This document shows, one piece after another, positions 35,290-46,577 of a DNA stretch of 64,000 nt. Numbering within the stretch: position 1 is the first letter of the stretch; every line of letters starts with the position of its first letter. The notes beneath the pieces were generated by a model. That model saw nothing but the letters and a program-made list of their open reading frames with translations. It did no database searches and was not told the DNA's origin. A program made the position numbers and the translations under genes. This stretch comes from Blastobasis lacticolella. Lineage: Eukaryota; Arthropoda; Insecta; Lepidoptera; Blastobasidae. Location of the stretch: NCBI GenBank assembly GCA_905147135.1, contig LR990049.1, forward strand, positions 16,943,428-17,007,427, read 5' to 3'.

Positions 35290-35700
35290 CCCGACGGTAT
35301 GACACTCGTGCCTTGGAAGATGGGTCGGTCTATGTTTAGGACGCAACTTCGATACCCTTACACCTTCTCATATTTTATTCACCAGTCTCATATTTCACGC
35401 CGGTTCCGCTGCTGCTTCGGCAGAAAACGTCAAATGGCACAGATTTGCTTACCTCAGCGGAGATAATCTATTTGCGCCGTTTGGCGTAGAGACGCTTGGG
35501 CCATGGGGTCTAGTTGCTCATACTCTCTTTGAAGAGTTGTCTGAGTACGTGGTTAACGCTCCCAAAAGGCTGGCCAATACCTTGGCCAAAGAATCAGTCT
35601 CGCGATACAGGGAGACAATCTTTTGGGAACCATTCCTTGAACAAGGGACTTGGGACAAGTTTTTTATTTGTAAATATTGTCTTAAACTTTAAATTTTTCG
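35290..35700 (+). mobile_element. Non-LTR retrotransposon ORF fragment, multiply broken
   Basis: The plus strand encodes RPDGMTLVPWKMGRSM, the conserved block of a widespread retrotransposon ORF family (PDG.T.VPW). Shifted and stopped pieces of the continuation follow, including ETLGPWG-like bases near 35490 and GQRISLAIQ with LGQVFYL near 35605-35675. Several frame changes and stops make it dead. It is the same family as 8745-9060. Confidence 0.8.
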
Positions 35701-36855
35701 TCTAATTAGTATAATTTAATTTATCTCTGTAAGGTAAATTTTTTTTCTTAAATCTCCATAAATAGGTAATTTGAATTCGGAGTAGGTATTTATTTAGCCA
35801 CGTCTGAGGCAAACGGCTCGGAACTTCGTTAAAGTGGTACGTTACAAAAGGAAAGAAAACCTATTTAACGAAATTTTAGTTGTATAATCTGTCTAAACTG
35901 ACTTGTTTTATTTGGTTAAGGAAATTATGTATTTAAATGGATAATGTGCAGCAGTATTAGTTGAAAATCACATTATATGTGTTTCTCACATAATTCTCGA
36001 TATCTATACACAATATACGTAGCGTGAATGATACGGCAAGTCGTGATTTTGGGCATTGTTTGTCCACCATAAGACAAGTCAATTTAAACATCATAATTAC
36101 TTATTTAGACGACTTTTGTTTGATTTTCTATCTAAAAATCTGTATCAAAAAGTGTTTCAAACTGGATCACCTAGCGAATTTCAAACCTCTGCTCCAAGAA
36201 GTTCTTTTTAATGTGTATGTGCACGAAGCAAAACACAGGTTACCCCCATAACACTTTCTAGAACCAACAATGTTTCTAGTTTTCTATGGAAGGGATGACC
36301 CACTGACACACTCGCTCGCCTACTCATCCTTGGATAAAAGGTAGCCCCCGTAATCACATCGCTTAAACGTGAACTCTGAAAGAACATCGTTTCATTCCGA
36401 AAAAAGGCATGGCGGGGCCGTGAGTTCAGACCTGTTGCAAGCGACGTTATATTATACTCGTATTTCAACGTAACAGCCTTCTACTTACCCGGGAAAGACA
36501 CAGTGTAAGCAACTTTTGACGGGAAGGTAAATCGTTCTCCGCTACCCGTCACTCGTCTCTTTTCTTTACTTGACCCATTATTCTCTTTTGTTTCTGTTTT
36601 GTATTGCGTAACATGTTTTTGCAGGCGAGACCGTAATAGGGTGTTTACATTTGTTTTTAAATCCCCAGGGACAAAGAAAGGTCTTGTAAGTTTGATGTGT
36701 GTAGCTGTGGCTTTGTGTATCTGTCTGTGGCATCGAGCTCCAGAACGGATGGACCGATTTAAATGCGGTTATCTCTATTTGAAGGCCTGTTTAATCGAGG
36801 TGGTGGTGATGGTTGATGGATGGACGTTTGTTTTAAACTAAACTTGTGTTGTTTA
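35701..36855. other. Unassigned, 1.15 kb
   Basis: No repeat recognised except a short ggatggaccgatttaaatgc motif at 36747, which resembles a common lepidopteran repeat body. No gene seen. Confidence 0.35.
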
Positions 36856-36960
36856 CACAAATTATTATATTAGACGGGACTTACACGCGACGTACCTTTT
36901 CGATTTGTTTTCTTGACGTTTCGGTAGGGTTACACCCGCCGTGTTCACGAGATGACTGCC
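36856..36960 (+). mobile_element. Family E element, truncated
   Basis: attattatattagacgggac, acacgcgacgtaccttttcg and cgacgtt/cggtagggttacaccc blocks match 22385-22480; the right arm is absent. Confidence 0.7.
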
Positions 36961-37312
36961 GTGGAGAGGTGACAGCTGCGGTGATATGTTGGTAGACTTC
37001 TACCCTCACATACTGTAGTCAATTTGTTGTTGATTCGGATTAAATCATATTTTAATCTAACTTTTCTTTTTATAACTTTATCGTAGAAGGCCAAACGAGT
37101 TCACGCTCGAAAAGTTTCTGAACAAGATTACCAACAAGCGGTTACAGACTTGCTCTCTTCATGAGTGAAACGAATTAGAATTCAAAAGACATTCGCACTA
37201 GTTCTTGATGTTAAACCTCATACCTATTCAAACGGAGTGCCGCCTCGCATCCTATTCGATTCACTCACTAAGTGTCGGAAGTAGCCGCAACGTGCCGCAA
37301 ACACCGCGTAGT
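36961..37312. other. Unassigned spacer
   Basis: No repeat or gene recognised between the family E fragment and the foldback element. Confidence 0.35.
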
Positions 37313-37713
37313 GTATATGTCGCAGCCGGATGGTTAAATTAGCCAGTTAATGAAACGGCTAGCTTCTTATGCTATTATTTAATTGAAAATTTGCCAATTT
37401 CAAGAATTTTTAAAGTAATGTTTAAAGAAAGAAATTGACCCGAGTTTACGAAGCTCCTCCAAATATTGTCACAATGCTAACTTAATCACAATAACCTCAA
37501 ACAATAATAATAGTTTGCATTAGGTTTTAATTCGGTTGGGTTAGGTTAATGTTGTGACAAAGCATGGAGGAGCTCCGTAAACTCGGGGCAATATCGTTCG
37601 TTAGACGTAACTTTCAAAGTTCATGAATTTGGCAAATATTCAATTAAATAACTGCTTAAAAAGCTAGCCATTTAATTAACCGGCCAATTTAACCATCCGG
37701 CTGCGACATATAC
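37313..37713. mobile_element. 401-bp foldback element
   Basis: Almost the whole element is two inverted arms. The ends are gtatatgtcgcagccggatg and its complement. Inner matches include ggctagct, gagtttacg.agctcctcc, tttgtcacaa and related blocks, with roughly 40 bases unpaired at the centre (about 37490-37530). Arms differ at perhaps one base in five in places. No coding capacity; a MITE or foldback transposon of unassigned superfamily. Confidence 0.85.
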
Positions 37714-38983
37714 AAACACAAATAAAACACCGCTCGATCCCACTAACAATGGCCTGCCGACCGCCGTACTAATCGTTCCCCCAAAATGAAGACCGCTTTA
37801 CCTTGATGCCGGCAATCACAATGGCGGTCGAGCAAAATGCGAGACAATCGTGTCGTTGTTGGCGAAATGTCAAATTGAAAGCCTACCACCTACCGCCTTC
37901 CACCTTGCTTCCCAAACTTTCCCAATAGGCGCTCTCGGCCAAGTGTAGGATAATTTTTCATTGCCACTCCACTGCGAGTGTCTATCCATCTCGACAGGTA
38001 GCCAGGTACTTGTAAATATTACGAACTTGACGGGGACTCGTGGCCTTTCAGAAGAATGGGCTATTTCGGGATCGACAAGGTGCTCGGCGGAAATATGCCG
38101 TTGAGACTCGGAATTAGTAGGTAATGCTTCGGTTGAGCGATGAAAAGAATGCTTTCTAGTGCTATTCACAAAGTAATTAACAGTTTAGTATTTTCCTTTT
38201 ACGGGGCCGATAGAAAAGGACTTTCTTTTCTTTTCTTTGACTCAGTACACGAAACTACATCATACCAACTCATATTTGAGCCCTTTCAAAAACATATAAT
38301 GTAAGCTTTATTTTTTCTAACCCCCTTACGTCAAACTCTATTCATTTATTCATTAGAGGTAAACCCGTAATATATATAGACCATATTTGAGTTAAATCGC
38401 CAAAAAATATGGTCCGAATGATATCAAAAGGCCACCGTCCGAGTATATACCTTAGGGCTGCCACGACCGCTCCTTCCTAAAGTTCCAAACCCATGGTGCC
38501 CTAGGGAGGAAAAATACATGTTGATCCCTAAATCCCTCAACCAGCTCCTTGTAGTTAAAAACAAAGAGGCAATAGATACTTGTACGCTATGGAGCCCCAG
38601 ATTTTCCCAGCGAAAGCATTTTTCCTTCTGTAACCGAACAAAAGGACGAGGATAAACAAACAATAAGTGAGATACTTATTCACTTTCATCGAAATTGGCT
38701 TTTATTTGTTCCTTGTTATAATCCGACGGACGGAATGCTGATGATGAAGGCCGTTTCAGCTCTTTTTGTTCTTTCAAACTATAAGTTTTGTGAGTGAATA
38801 TGGTCTGTATGAAAATACCTTATCTTCAATATTACTATTCCTCTTTGTTTCGAGCATAATCAACGAGATGTTTCCCACGAAGCCATTTGACGTCATGGCA
38901 AAGTGATTATTGCGCCCACCACTTACCTACGCGAATGACGTACATTTGAAACCTAATGTATCGTCACTACGATGTGTGTGTGG
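37714..38983. other. Unassigned, 1.27 kb
   Basis: No repeat recognised. Minus frames 37870-38169 (99 codons) and 38424-38663 (79 codons) lack motifs. Confidence 0.35.
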
Positions 38984-39221
38984 GACGACCTGAGTGGTTT
39001 AGTGGTCAACATGCCAGTCAGCCACGCAAGAGTTCCCGGGTTCGATTCCCGGCCGGGCAGAAATTTAAAATGATGAATTTTAATTTCTGTTACGGGTCTG
39101 GGTGTTCTATGTATAATAAGTATGTATTTAAAAGGTATATGTATACGTAGTATCACCAATTAGCTAGAGCACAAGCTTTGCTTAGTTCGGGGCTAGATAA
39201 CGCTGTGTGAATTTGTCCACG

Positions 39222-39222
<1 letters not shown>
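38984..39222 (+). mobile_element. SINE family B, near full length
   Basis: gacgacctgagtggtttagt head, B box ggttcgattcc, body gaattttaatttctgttacg and tgtataataagtatgtattt, ending gctgtgtgaatttgtccacg. It runs directly into a TTTA repeat, which is probably its expanded 3' tail. Confidence 0.9.

Positions 39223-39273
<51 letters not shown>
39223..39273 (+). repeat. (TTTA)n microsatellite
   Basis: About 12 units of attt/ttta without interruption, abutting the SINE B 3' end. Confidence 0.95.
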
Positions 39274-39274
<1 letters not shown>

Positions 39275-39329
39275 TGCTTTATTTTCAACTTGTGACTTCA
39301 TTCTCGTTCACTTTTTTTTTCTTGCTTAT

Positions 39330-39465
39330 AGACCTTCCTCTTCAATCACTTCATTTATTGTTGAAAATCTCATTAAAATCCGTAGCGTAGTTTAAATTAT
39401 CTAAGCGTACATAGATACATAGGGATAGAGAGCAGAAGCGACTATGTTTTATACTATGTATGAAT
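39330..39465 (+). repeat. Repeat family D copy
   Basis: agaccttcctcttcaatcac, attgttgaaaatctcattaa, atctaagcgtacata and agcgactatgttttatacta match the 3' half of family D. Confidence 0.65.
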
Positions 39466-39621
39466 AGACATCAGGCTGCCACAATGACAGACGGTTCACC
39501 TAATAAACATAGCCACCGTCATTCTTCTGTTCATTATTTATACAGATTTTGACACGATAACGCAAGTGAATATGACAATTTTTATTCTAAAAAGTCAGCA
39601 TTTTATACACACAGTTATATA

Positions 39622-39657
39622 GAAGTGCGTCGTGCTTCCGGAAGCACGACGCACTTC
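39622..39657. repeat. 36-bp perfect palindrome
   Basis: gaagtgcgtcgtgcttcc (39622-39639) is followed without any loop by its exact reverse complement (39640-39657). It is GC-richer than its surroundings. Confidence 0.97.
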
Positions 39658-40154
39658 ATAGTAATATTGTACGTTTGTTCCGTTCATTAGTTGCTTTGTT
39701 CCGGGCTCCACAGTCCAGTGGGAGAGAAATTAACGTGAATCTAGTTAGGAAAGACTAATGCTCCGATGCTCCGGAGTTAAGTTTATATTGAGCATTAGCG
39801 GAAGTAATACTACGCTATAATAAAATGATACAGCATGGACCATAAAAGCATGACCTAATTAAATGATATGCAAATTAACTCTATTCGTATAGTTTACTTA
39901 CACGGTTTATGACTTTGGACTTTGTAAAAACGATTTGAATGTAAGAAGAGTAAACGTCATTTACTTTGTAGTTAATAAATTATTGGTTTATGAAGTGAAA
40001 TTGGTTAATTGATGATTGTGCTTAGTATGCTATGTATTATTAGTGCTTATTACATGTTATTATAATATGCTTGATTAAACATACTCAGATTATTCAGATG
40101 AACTTTCTGTGATAGTTTTGATGGAACAAAACTAGATTGCGTAAAATGTATCCC
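39658..40154. other. Unassigned spacer
   Basis: No repeat or gene recognised. Confidence 0.35.
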
Positions 40155-40820
40155 TCTAATGAGGAGTTTTCCAGTAGGTATCTAAAGCATTCTTAACCAC
40201 TCACTAGATGGCGCCCCGACAATTTTGGTAATTGATAATCGCTTGAAATAGGTTCTTAGCAAAGATGATATAAACACTGGGTACGTTATATTGGATAATA
40301 TTGTATTTATCAATAGTTTTAAACCATTTTAGAGGTTATAATAATAATGGATCATAGTGCCAACTTATATAAATATTCCTTTATACAGTTCTTTCAACCT
40401 TTAACAGTTATGTTTATATTAATAAACATTGTATTTTTAAGTTTAGTATTAGTTAGTTGCATGAAATCACTGCCACCATCATACAGATTATAAAAAGATT
40501 ACCAAAATTGTAGGAGCGTCATCTATTGATGATTTTTGAAACCAACTATCAATCATCATCACAATCCACTGCAGGACTTCGGGCCTCTCCCACGAAAGGG
40601 GAGGTCATTGCCATAATCTCCACGCTTGGCAGGCGGGTTGGAGATCGCAGTGCAGTTGATGTAAATCTACCCAGAAAGATGCTGCTGCCCATCTTTCGGA
40701 TTTATCCCTTAGTCGCCTCTTACGACACCCACGGGAAGAGATGGGGTGGTGCTAATCTTTGAGGTGGCGGCACCACACACCACACAACTATCAATACCTA
40801 CTGGAAAACTCCTCATTAGA
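40155..40820. mobile_element. Foldback element with nested retroposon
   Basis: The ends are 27-bp perfect inverted repeats (tctaatgaggagttttccag... at 40155-40181, complement at 40794-40820). Weaker inverted similarity extends inward and includes caattttggtaat at 40219 with its complement near 40498. Without the nested family C insertion the element is about 425 bp. No coding capacity. Confidence 0.85.
40554..40784 (-). mobile_element. Family C retroposon with 11-bp TSD, nested
   Basis: Complete family C copy on the minus strand (gtgtggtgccgccacctcaa start; gtgggtgtcgtaagaggcga; ctgcagtggattgtgatgat end). It is flanked by caactatcaat at 40543-40553 and 40785-40795. It sits in the right arm of the foldback element, so it is the younger of the two. 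Confidence 0.92.
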
Positions 40821-42109
40821 AAAAGTACTTGGGCGGAGCGGGTAGATGGCGGCAGCCCAGCCCGGACTTTAGAGCGCAAAATAATAGGACGGACGAGACG
40901 TGTCAGCGGTTCAATCAATCAATCAAAATTTGCATCCATGCACAGGTCCTACAAGGCATTAACATGTTCGTACTAATAGTATATTATTATAACGACATGG
41001 ACCTTGTCGGCCACTTCAATTTGGTTGTAACTTGGTTCACCAAAGTCACGGGCAAAACCTAGCTAAAAAGCTGAAGCTATGTTTGTATAGTGGTAGGTAA
41101 TAGTAGGCAGAACCTTCAATATTGCCACACTATCACGGAACAATAAAAGAAACTCAGCCACGGCTATTTTTGATCACGGAAAACATACAGATAGTAAAAT
41201 GGATCGTTCTCGTTTAACATGTTCAAAATTCAATACCCACATCAATACTAAACGATGACAGCTATGTTTTACTACCCATGCGAGATACCCTGGGGAGGCT
41301 CTTGGAACGCGCCAGCTTCCCTTTGATCGCCCACACAGACTAAGTGGAGATTACCTACAACATCGACCATCATAAGTGGTATTAGCTGTACCATGGCTGT
41401 ACCGCAATTAGTTGGAACTTTATGGCATATCAAAGCCAGTCTCAGTAATTAATAAGCATCACGCATGTTCCTGCCAATATTGTCGGTCACACGCGTCACG
41501 TGACACGCACTCATTGAATTTCGATCTTTGTTCGGGTAGAAATAAGAGTCATTGCTTGATCCGATTGGTTGTGTGAAGAAAACCATTTACGTAGCTTTCG
41601 CTTTACAGGCTTTTCGGTTTAAGTGTGTAGTCGTAAAATAATACAGAAATGGAGTGGGTAAATATTACCTACGGACTGTTGACAACTGTGAGAATGACGA
41701 TGATGAAATGTTTCTAATAATTGTCTATGGACACAACAGTAAATGATGTATTATTTTAATGTATACAATATAATTAGAAGAATTCCTAATAAGGCTTTAT
41801 TTAAGCATAGCTACATAAAAGTGAACCATTGATTTGAAAGCCTGGGAATAGCTTAATTAAATTAAACTGATTGCATTATTATAGATGGCCAAACAGTTAG
41901 CAAATTAACAATTTTTTACTGCAATAGGTAGCTAAAACACAGCCACACAACCATTCCCAGCCAATTTTCAAATACTTCTTCAGCCACACTCATAGTACCA
42001 CAGAGCAAAAATAAAAATGCCAGCCATGAAGGTAGCTGCTAAATTCAATTTGGCCTATAATGTTTTGTTCTTTTACCTAAGTAATCTGAGTCCTTTCTAC
42101 TCGGCGTGA
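40821..42109. other. Unassigned, 1.3 kb
   Basis: No repeat or gene recognised. The region just right of the foldback element is GC-richer for 80 bases. Confidence 0.35.
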
Positions 42110-42456
42110 AGATTGCCATGAGTGACATAATCACCGTCAGAGCGGTCAATCCTGGCTACAGCCAGGGTCCATTTTTCTACTATTTATCGTCCACTACGCC
42201 GTAGTCCGTTATTTCTCGTATCCAACTCAGCGATGCCGATCCGCTGTTGATCGGTCGATGTCACTTCTAGGGCCTCCCGCGGGACCTCTTCCCTGATATC
42301 CTCAGGTTCAGGCACCTATTTCCCACGTAACCCTGGAGCTTACGCAATATACGCCAGAACCAGCGCAGGCGAGCTTCTTTAATCTTGTTCCCAATGTCTT
42401 ATGGATGTACTCGTCGGACTTGATCGAATCGTGTAATGCCGCACATCCACCGCAGT
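42110..42456 (-). mobile_element. Non-LTR reverse transcriptase C-terminus, broken
   Basis: The minus strand encodes LRWMCGITRFDQVRRVHP, then KIKEARLRWFWRILRKLQGY, VGNRCLNLRISGKRSRGRP and a stop. The family pattern is MLRWMCGVTR.D..RN, KI.EARLRWYGHV.R, GRR.RGRPK.RW. Later residues survive only as a degenerate, stop-containing reading. Confidence 0.85.
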
Positions 42457-42766
42457 TTTTAATAATAAATGTACTATTCTCCGATAATATTGGATCCGTG
42501 TTACATGCTATGAATAAATTATTTATTTATTTGCTTTGAACGATTTAACCGTCATTTTAGATTCTGTATAAAAATACCTAATTCGCAATGGATTTACTCG
42601 TCGGACTCGGCCGAGTCGGGTAACGCCGTACATCCACCGCAGTATTTAATAATAAATGTGCTATTCTCCGATAATATTGGATCCGTGTTACATGCTATGA
42701 ATAAATTATTTATTTACTTGTTATGAACAATTTGACCGTCATTTTCGATTCTGTACAAAAAAGTCT
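42401..42766 (+). repeat. Tandem duplication, two 180-bp units
   Basis: Units 42401-42579 and 42588-42766 (offset 187) share most bases, e.g. ctattctccgataatattgg and gttacatgctatgaataaat. Each unit begins inside the LINE piece above (LRWM.G.TR in both) and continues into the same non-LINE sequence. The LINE/non-LINE junction therefore existed before the duplication. Confidence 0.9.
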
Positions 42767-43484
42767 AAAAGCCTAGCCACGTTCTTGACTCCAAATAAAT
42801 AAAAGTTTATTTCGGTAACTTAAACTTATTTACAATTTGCAGTTGCTAGAATCTCCTTTTAAGCAAATATTTGCTTGTTTTAGGGGTTTCCGCTCTTCCA
42901 TAGCCATATAAACCATGTCTATGTTAAGTTCCTTCGCTTGCTTATTTAATACAATAATGTTATTATGGAATTAAGAAAAATCCTAGTTCCATCGTTGATT
43001 AGTATTTCAATTAGACGGTAGTCAGTCAGTTTTACGGCTGGCCATCGCGGCCGGCTGAACAAGGTTTACGTCCTTAAGCACGTTTAACACCCTGTATTAG
43101 TAGCAACGCAATTAGAGCCAGCTTTATCGGGGTCTCTCACTCTATGAGTAAGTGTTAGAGCACCCTGTATACCGCTTAATGGCGAGTTAGTACTCGTAAC
43201 GGTCTTTACTGCCTATAGGTACGGAAGCATCGCATTGGTACTGTTGGACTGCATGGTGAGAGCAATAGGGGTGAAATTCGTCTGTAGTATTGATGTGATG
43301 TTAGTGGTCTAGAATCTAATTCAATTGCGCTTAACTTACAGCATGTAGACTGGTTTGAAATAAACATTATTGTTAGCGTGAAAGAGGGCTCAACGAACAC
43401 ATTAAAATATTAAACTTTTAACACGTGTCGTGGAGTTGATATGTAAAAAAGTAATGTAACATTTCGGTAAACATTGGTCATGGG
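42767..43484. other. Unassigned spacer
   Basis: No gene or window-wide repeat recognised. caccctgtat occurs twice (near 43091 and 43162), a short word also present in both tandem units near 14.77 and 18.82 kb. Confidence 0.35.
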
Positions 43485-43548
43485 CGGCGGTGACCACTTT
43501 CCATCAGGCCCGCTTGCCTGTTTGTCTGCCGTTTAACATAAAAAAAAA
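43485..43548 (+). mobile_element. LINE 3' tail with poly(A)
   Basis: ggcggcggtgaccactttcc, atcaggcccgcttgcctgtt and an A run, as at the ends of tandem units A and B. Confidence 0.75.
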
Positions 43549-43894
43549 ACATATTTTTCCCCTCCAAGATTTAATAATTATGCAATAGAATTTACATTTA
43601 AACCTCATTTTAGTTTCGTACTAGCCTACACTAACCACGCTATTATTTGAATTCTGTTCCTAAATGCCGTATTCAGAATCATTATTGCCTCCTATTCGAT
43701 CTAGTGATCTGTGGTAGTTATTTAGCATGTCTTCGTCTTTGATTGATGATGCCGCTGTAGGCTACATTGTAAATGGGAACCTTAGATCTTGGAATAGGAA
43801 TCGACAGGCTGACAGCTGTTGAAATGCCGACGTCTTGCTTGTTAGCATTCTGTTAATACTCAATCGTTATAGGTGGCAATCATGATGTTTATCG

Positions 43895-43935
43895 CTCATC
43901 ATCACAGCCCTTTGCAGTCCACTGCAGGCTTTCTG
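43895..43935 (-). mobile_element. Family C fragment
   Basis: catcatcacagccctttgca and gtccactgcaggctt match only the 3' end of family C. Confidence 0.6.
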
Positions 43936-44041
43936 ATTAGATTGAAGCAATGGTTAATTGTGGGGAGGATTTTACCGGTGACGGTTGTCGGACTATGTTG
44001 AGTCTGTGAAGCCTGGCTGAAGAGGCAAGTAACGAATAACC

Positions 44042-44262
44042 CATCATCATCACAGCCCTTAGCAGTCCGCTTAGGGCCTCTTCCACGAAAGGGGAGGTTA
44101 TTACCATAAAATAAACAGTTGGTAGGCGGGTTGGAGATTGCAGTGTTATAAATATAACAATGAGAAACGCTGCCGCCCATTTTTCAGCCGATGGAGACTC
44201 TAGATCTTTTGTCTAGAAAATTTTATCGCCTTGTACGACACCCACGAAGGGTATATATTTAC
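44042..44262 (-). mobile_element. Family C retroposon
   Basis: atcatcatcacagcccttag, ttccacgaaaggggaggtta, gtaggcgggttggagattgc and ccttgtacgacacccacgaa in family order. The 5' end is lost. Confidence 0.85.
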
Positions 44263-44297
44263 CACTGAGTATTCATTATGATTTAGGGTGTTTCAGA

Positions 44298-44540
44298 CAT
44301 CATCATCATTTATTATTAGCAGCCAATAACAGTCCACACATGGGCTTGAGCCTCCAGCTCATCAGATTTGGGTTGTGCCATAATCTCCAAATTTGGTTTA
44401 AAATACTTATTGCAGCTGCCTGTTTTCTGTTCTACGTAGGTTAGGTTACGTAAGTTAGTCTGTTAATCATAAGCAGCCTTTTACGATACGACACCCATAA
44501 GTCGGAGGGTTTGGTGGAATATTCTATTCTCAAAGACGCG
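44298..44540 (-). mobile_element. Family C-related copy, diverged
   Basis: catcatcatcatttattatt, ccaataacagtccacacatg, gccataatctccaaattt, then cgatacgacacccataagtc follow the family C order with many changes. It is an older relative about 35 bp from the previous copy and in the same orientation. Confidence 0.65.
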
Positions 44541-44984
44541 GATCAACTTACAGATGTGCCAAATTTGTTTCGCGTGACGGATGTTTCTTAAATTTGATAA
44601 AATGACAGTGCTTCAAAAATCTGATAATAGATTTATCCGAGTGCAGGAAATCATTTGAGAGTTACTTAGAATCATACAAGACTGAAACAAAGTTACAGGT
44701 GTAGGTACATTATTAAGTAGTGTGGTAAGTAAGTAAAATTAATCAATGTGGGTAGTTCATTTAGTATTCTAAGTTCTTGCGCTCGAATCTACCTTCGCAA
44801 GTAGTACCTAAACAAGAATTAAAAGTAAAGAAGTAAAAACCCATCCATCCACCATCCATCGACTCCCGAAAATCTTTACAAAACTATGTTTTTAACTAAT
44901 GTTTGTTTACACGTGTTACATATATTATTCCTATTACTTCATCGTATTCCCACTTCCATCCATCCACCTACACCATTCGAATCT

Positions 44985-45105
44985 ATGCAAACTGTTGTCT
45001 GGAGGAGATCTGGCGATAAGACCGCCCTTGTACAGGTTATAATCTTACAGAATCTGCAATTATTATACTGTTTATGTGCAATAAAGAATTAAATAAATAA
45101 AGAAT
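44985..45105 (+). mobile_element. LINE/SINE 3' tail (aataaag type)
   Basis: tgtctggaggagatctggcg, ataagaccgcccttgtaca and gtgcaataaagaattaaata match the tail at 2190-2328. Confidence 0.7.
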
Positions 45106-45563
45106 TTTTTTATCGCGCGTACGGTACGCAGGGTTCGGTACGGTCACGCGGTAAATCACGCGTTAGTCCCGAAAAATGCAATAAATACCTTTACAAATCC
45201 TTCGTCCTTCCCACATTGCCGTATGTAAAGATGAAATTCTCCGAATCATGCATCAGATTAAAGGAAACGATAACAAGTGCCTTTTCGGCAAACATTAACT
45301 TTTAAAAGAAATCCTCTAGGAAAACGACAAATATTTGATCACTTACAGCTATGTGTTGCCTTTATGAAGAAACCCGTAACCGTTCATCCACAAAGCCTTG
45401 GAAAGGAAAAAATATCCACGACTCACCCTTTTCAACGCTCTAGGGAACAGGAAAGACCCGAAATGGTATATAAAATTCACCGGGTATTAGCAACCGGCCT
45501 CCTTATGCACTTCCTTGTTTGTGTCCAAATATTTGTATTGCGTAATTCCCGGGATAAAAAGTC
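45106..45563. other. Unassigned spacer
   Basis: A 108-codon plus frame at 45277-45603 runs through here into the transposon end at 45573. Its last residues are read from the terminal repeat, so it is not credible as a gene. Confidence 0.4.
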
Positions 45564-45572
45564 GCTCGACAA

Positions 45573-45910
45573 CATAGAGAAAATATTTACTAAAGTAATA
45601 TAGGAGACACCGCAAGTATTTTCTTTGAACCACGCTTTGCGGTCCATGGACAACAGTGGCCGCAATCAGTTCTGAGACATTGCGCGACGCGGACCAATCT
45701 CACAGTGGCTTGGATCTTCAAAAAACCGCCATCTTGTGCATTTAAAAACTGTACGAACCATTCGAGGGCCAAAAATAAAGAAAATGATAACATTTCATCG
45801 GTCATTCTATGACTTAGCAGCCTCCCCCCGCACCTCCCGCACGTGACAGGTTGGTACAATATTTTTGTTTGTGATGGCTGCCCTATTACGTTAGTAAATA
45901 TTTTCTCTAT
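45573..45910. mobile_element. 338-bp DNA transposon with 9-bp TSD
   Basis: Terminal inverted repeats of about 28 bp (catagagaaaatatttacta... at 45573-45600; complement at 45884-45911, one mismatch). The direct repeat gctcgacaa lies at 45564-45572 and 45911-45919. A 9-bp duplication fits MULE- or Merlin-type transposition. The interior has no transposase; the 109-codon minus frame (45590-45919) has no recognised domain and its start lies in the repeat. Confidence 0.85.
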
Positions 45911-46046
45911 GCTCGACAATGATGTAGCTTCCTATTAGTGGAATAACTTTCAAAATCTGTCCCGACAAATAAAAATACCAATCTTATCTCTTTATAATAA
46001 GGAAGATATTAGAAAAGTAGAACAATAATATGATTACGTCAATAAG

Positions 46047-46125
46047 AGTGTCGTTGGCCTAATGGCTAGCAGGTCGGATTCGTAAACGAGAGGCGCGTTC
46101 GATCCACACTGTATTTTATTACGTT
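46047..46125 (+). mobile_element. SINE family A head
   Basis: gagtgtcgttggcctaatgg, then aaacgagaggcgcgttcgat. Only the tRNA-like head and a few bases of body remain. Confidence 0.65.
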
Positions 46126-46577
46126 CAGGATGGTGCCGCCTGCATTCGTTAACTTTTTCGGCAGCTCCCTAAATGATAGTGGAAACACATTCTGAATCGA
46201 TTCTTAGATTCCCCTGCAACAAAATTACTTTGTAACAGGGGCACGTAGTAACACGCATTCTGTGGACATTTCAAGTGTCTACCTGCTACGGTTTAAGGGA
46301 TAGAGCACTGTGACAGAAGATAGACGGCAGAGGCTTAGTTATAGGGTCCCGTTGGCACCCCGTGGCTATGGAAACCGAAATAACAGTGTAAACGCGGGAT
46401 AATATAAGTAAAATAGGTACGTACACCTATGAATACGAGACCTACTTACTTTTGTATGTTGGCTGTCAATTATGCATAGAAAAAGTTGGATTTATAGGCC
46501 GTTGGCCTTTGGTATTGTCTGAAATAGTAAAGACAGTGTTATCCAAGTCTTAGCAAGGCACTGATAAATACTACCAT
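46126..46577. other. Unassigned spacer
   Basis: No repeat or gene recognised. Confidence 0.35.

Noticed and set aside
39223..39273. Regular TTTA repeats considered as a CRISPR-like array
   Set aside because: Simple tetranucleotide microsatellite without spacers, in a eukaryotic genome, next to a SINE 3' end.
45277..45919. Plus and minus frames with similar IEKIFT ends
   Set aside because: Both ends are read from the 28-bp terminal inverted repeats of the transposon at 45573-45910.
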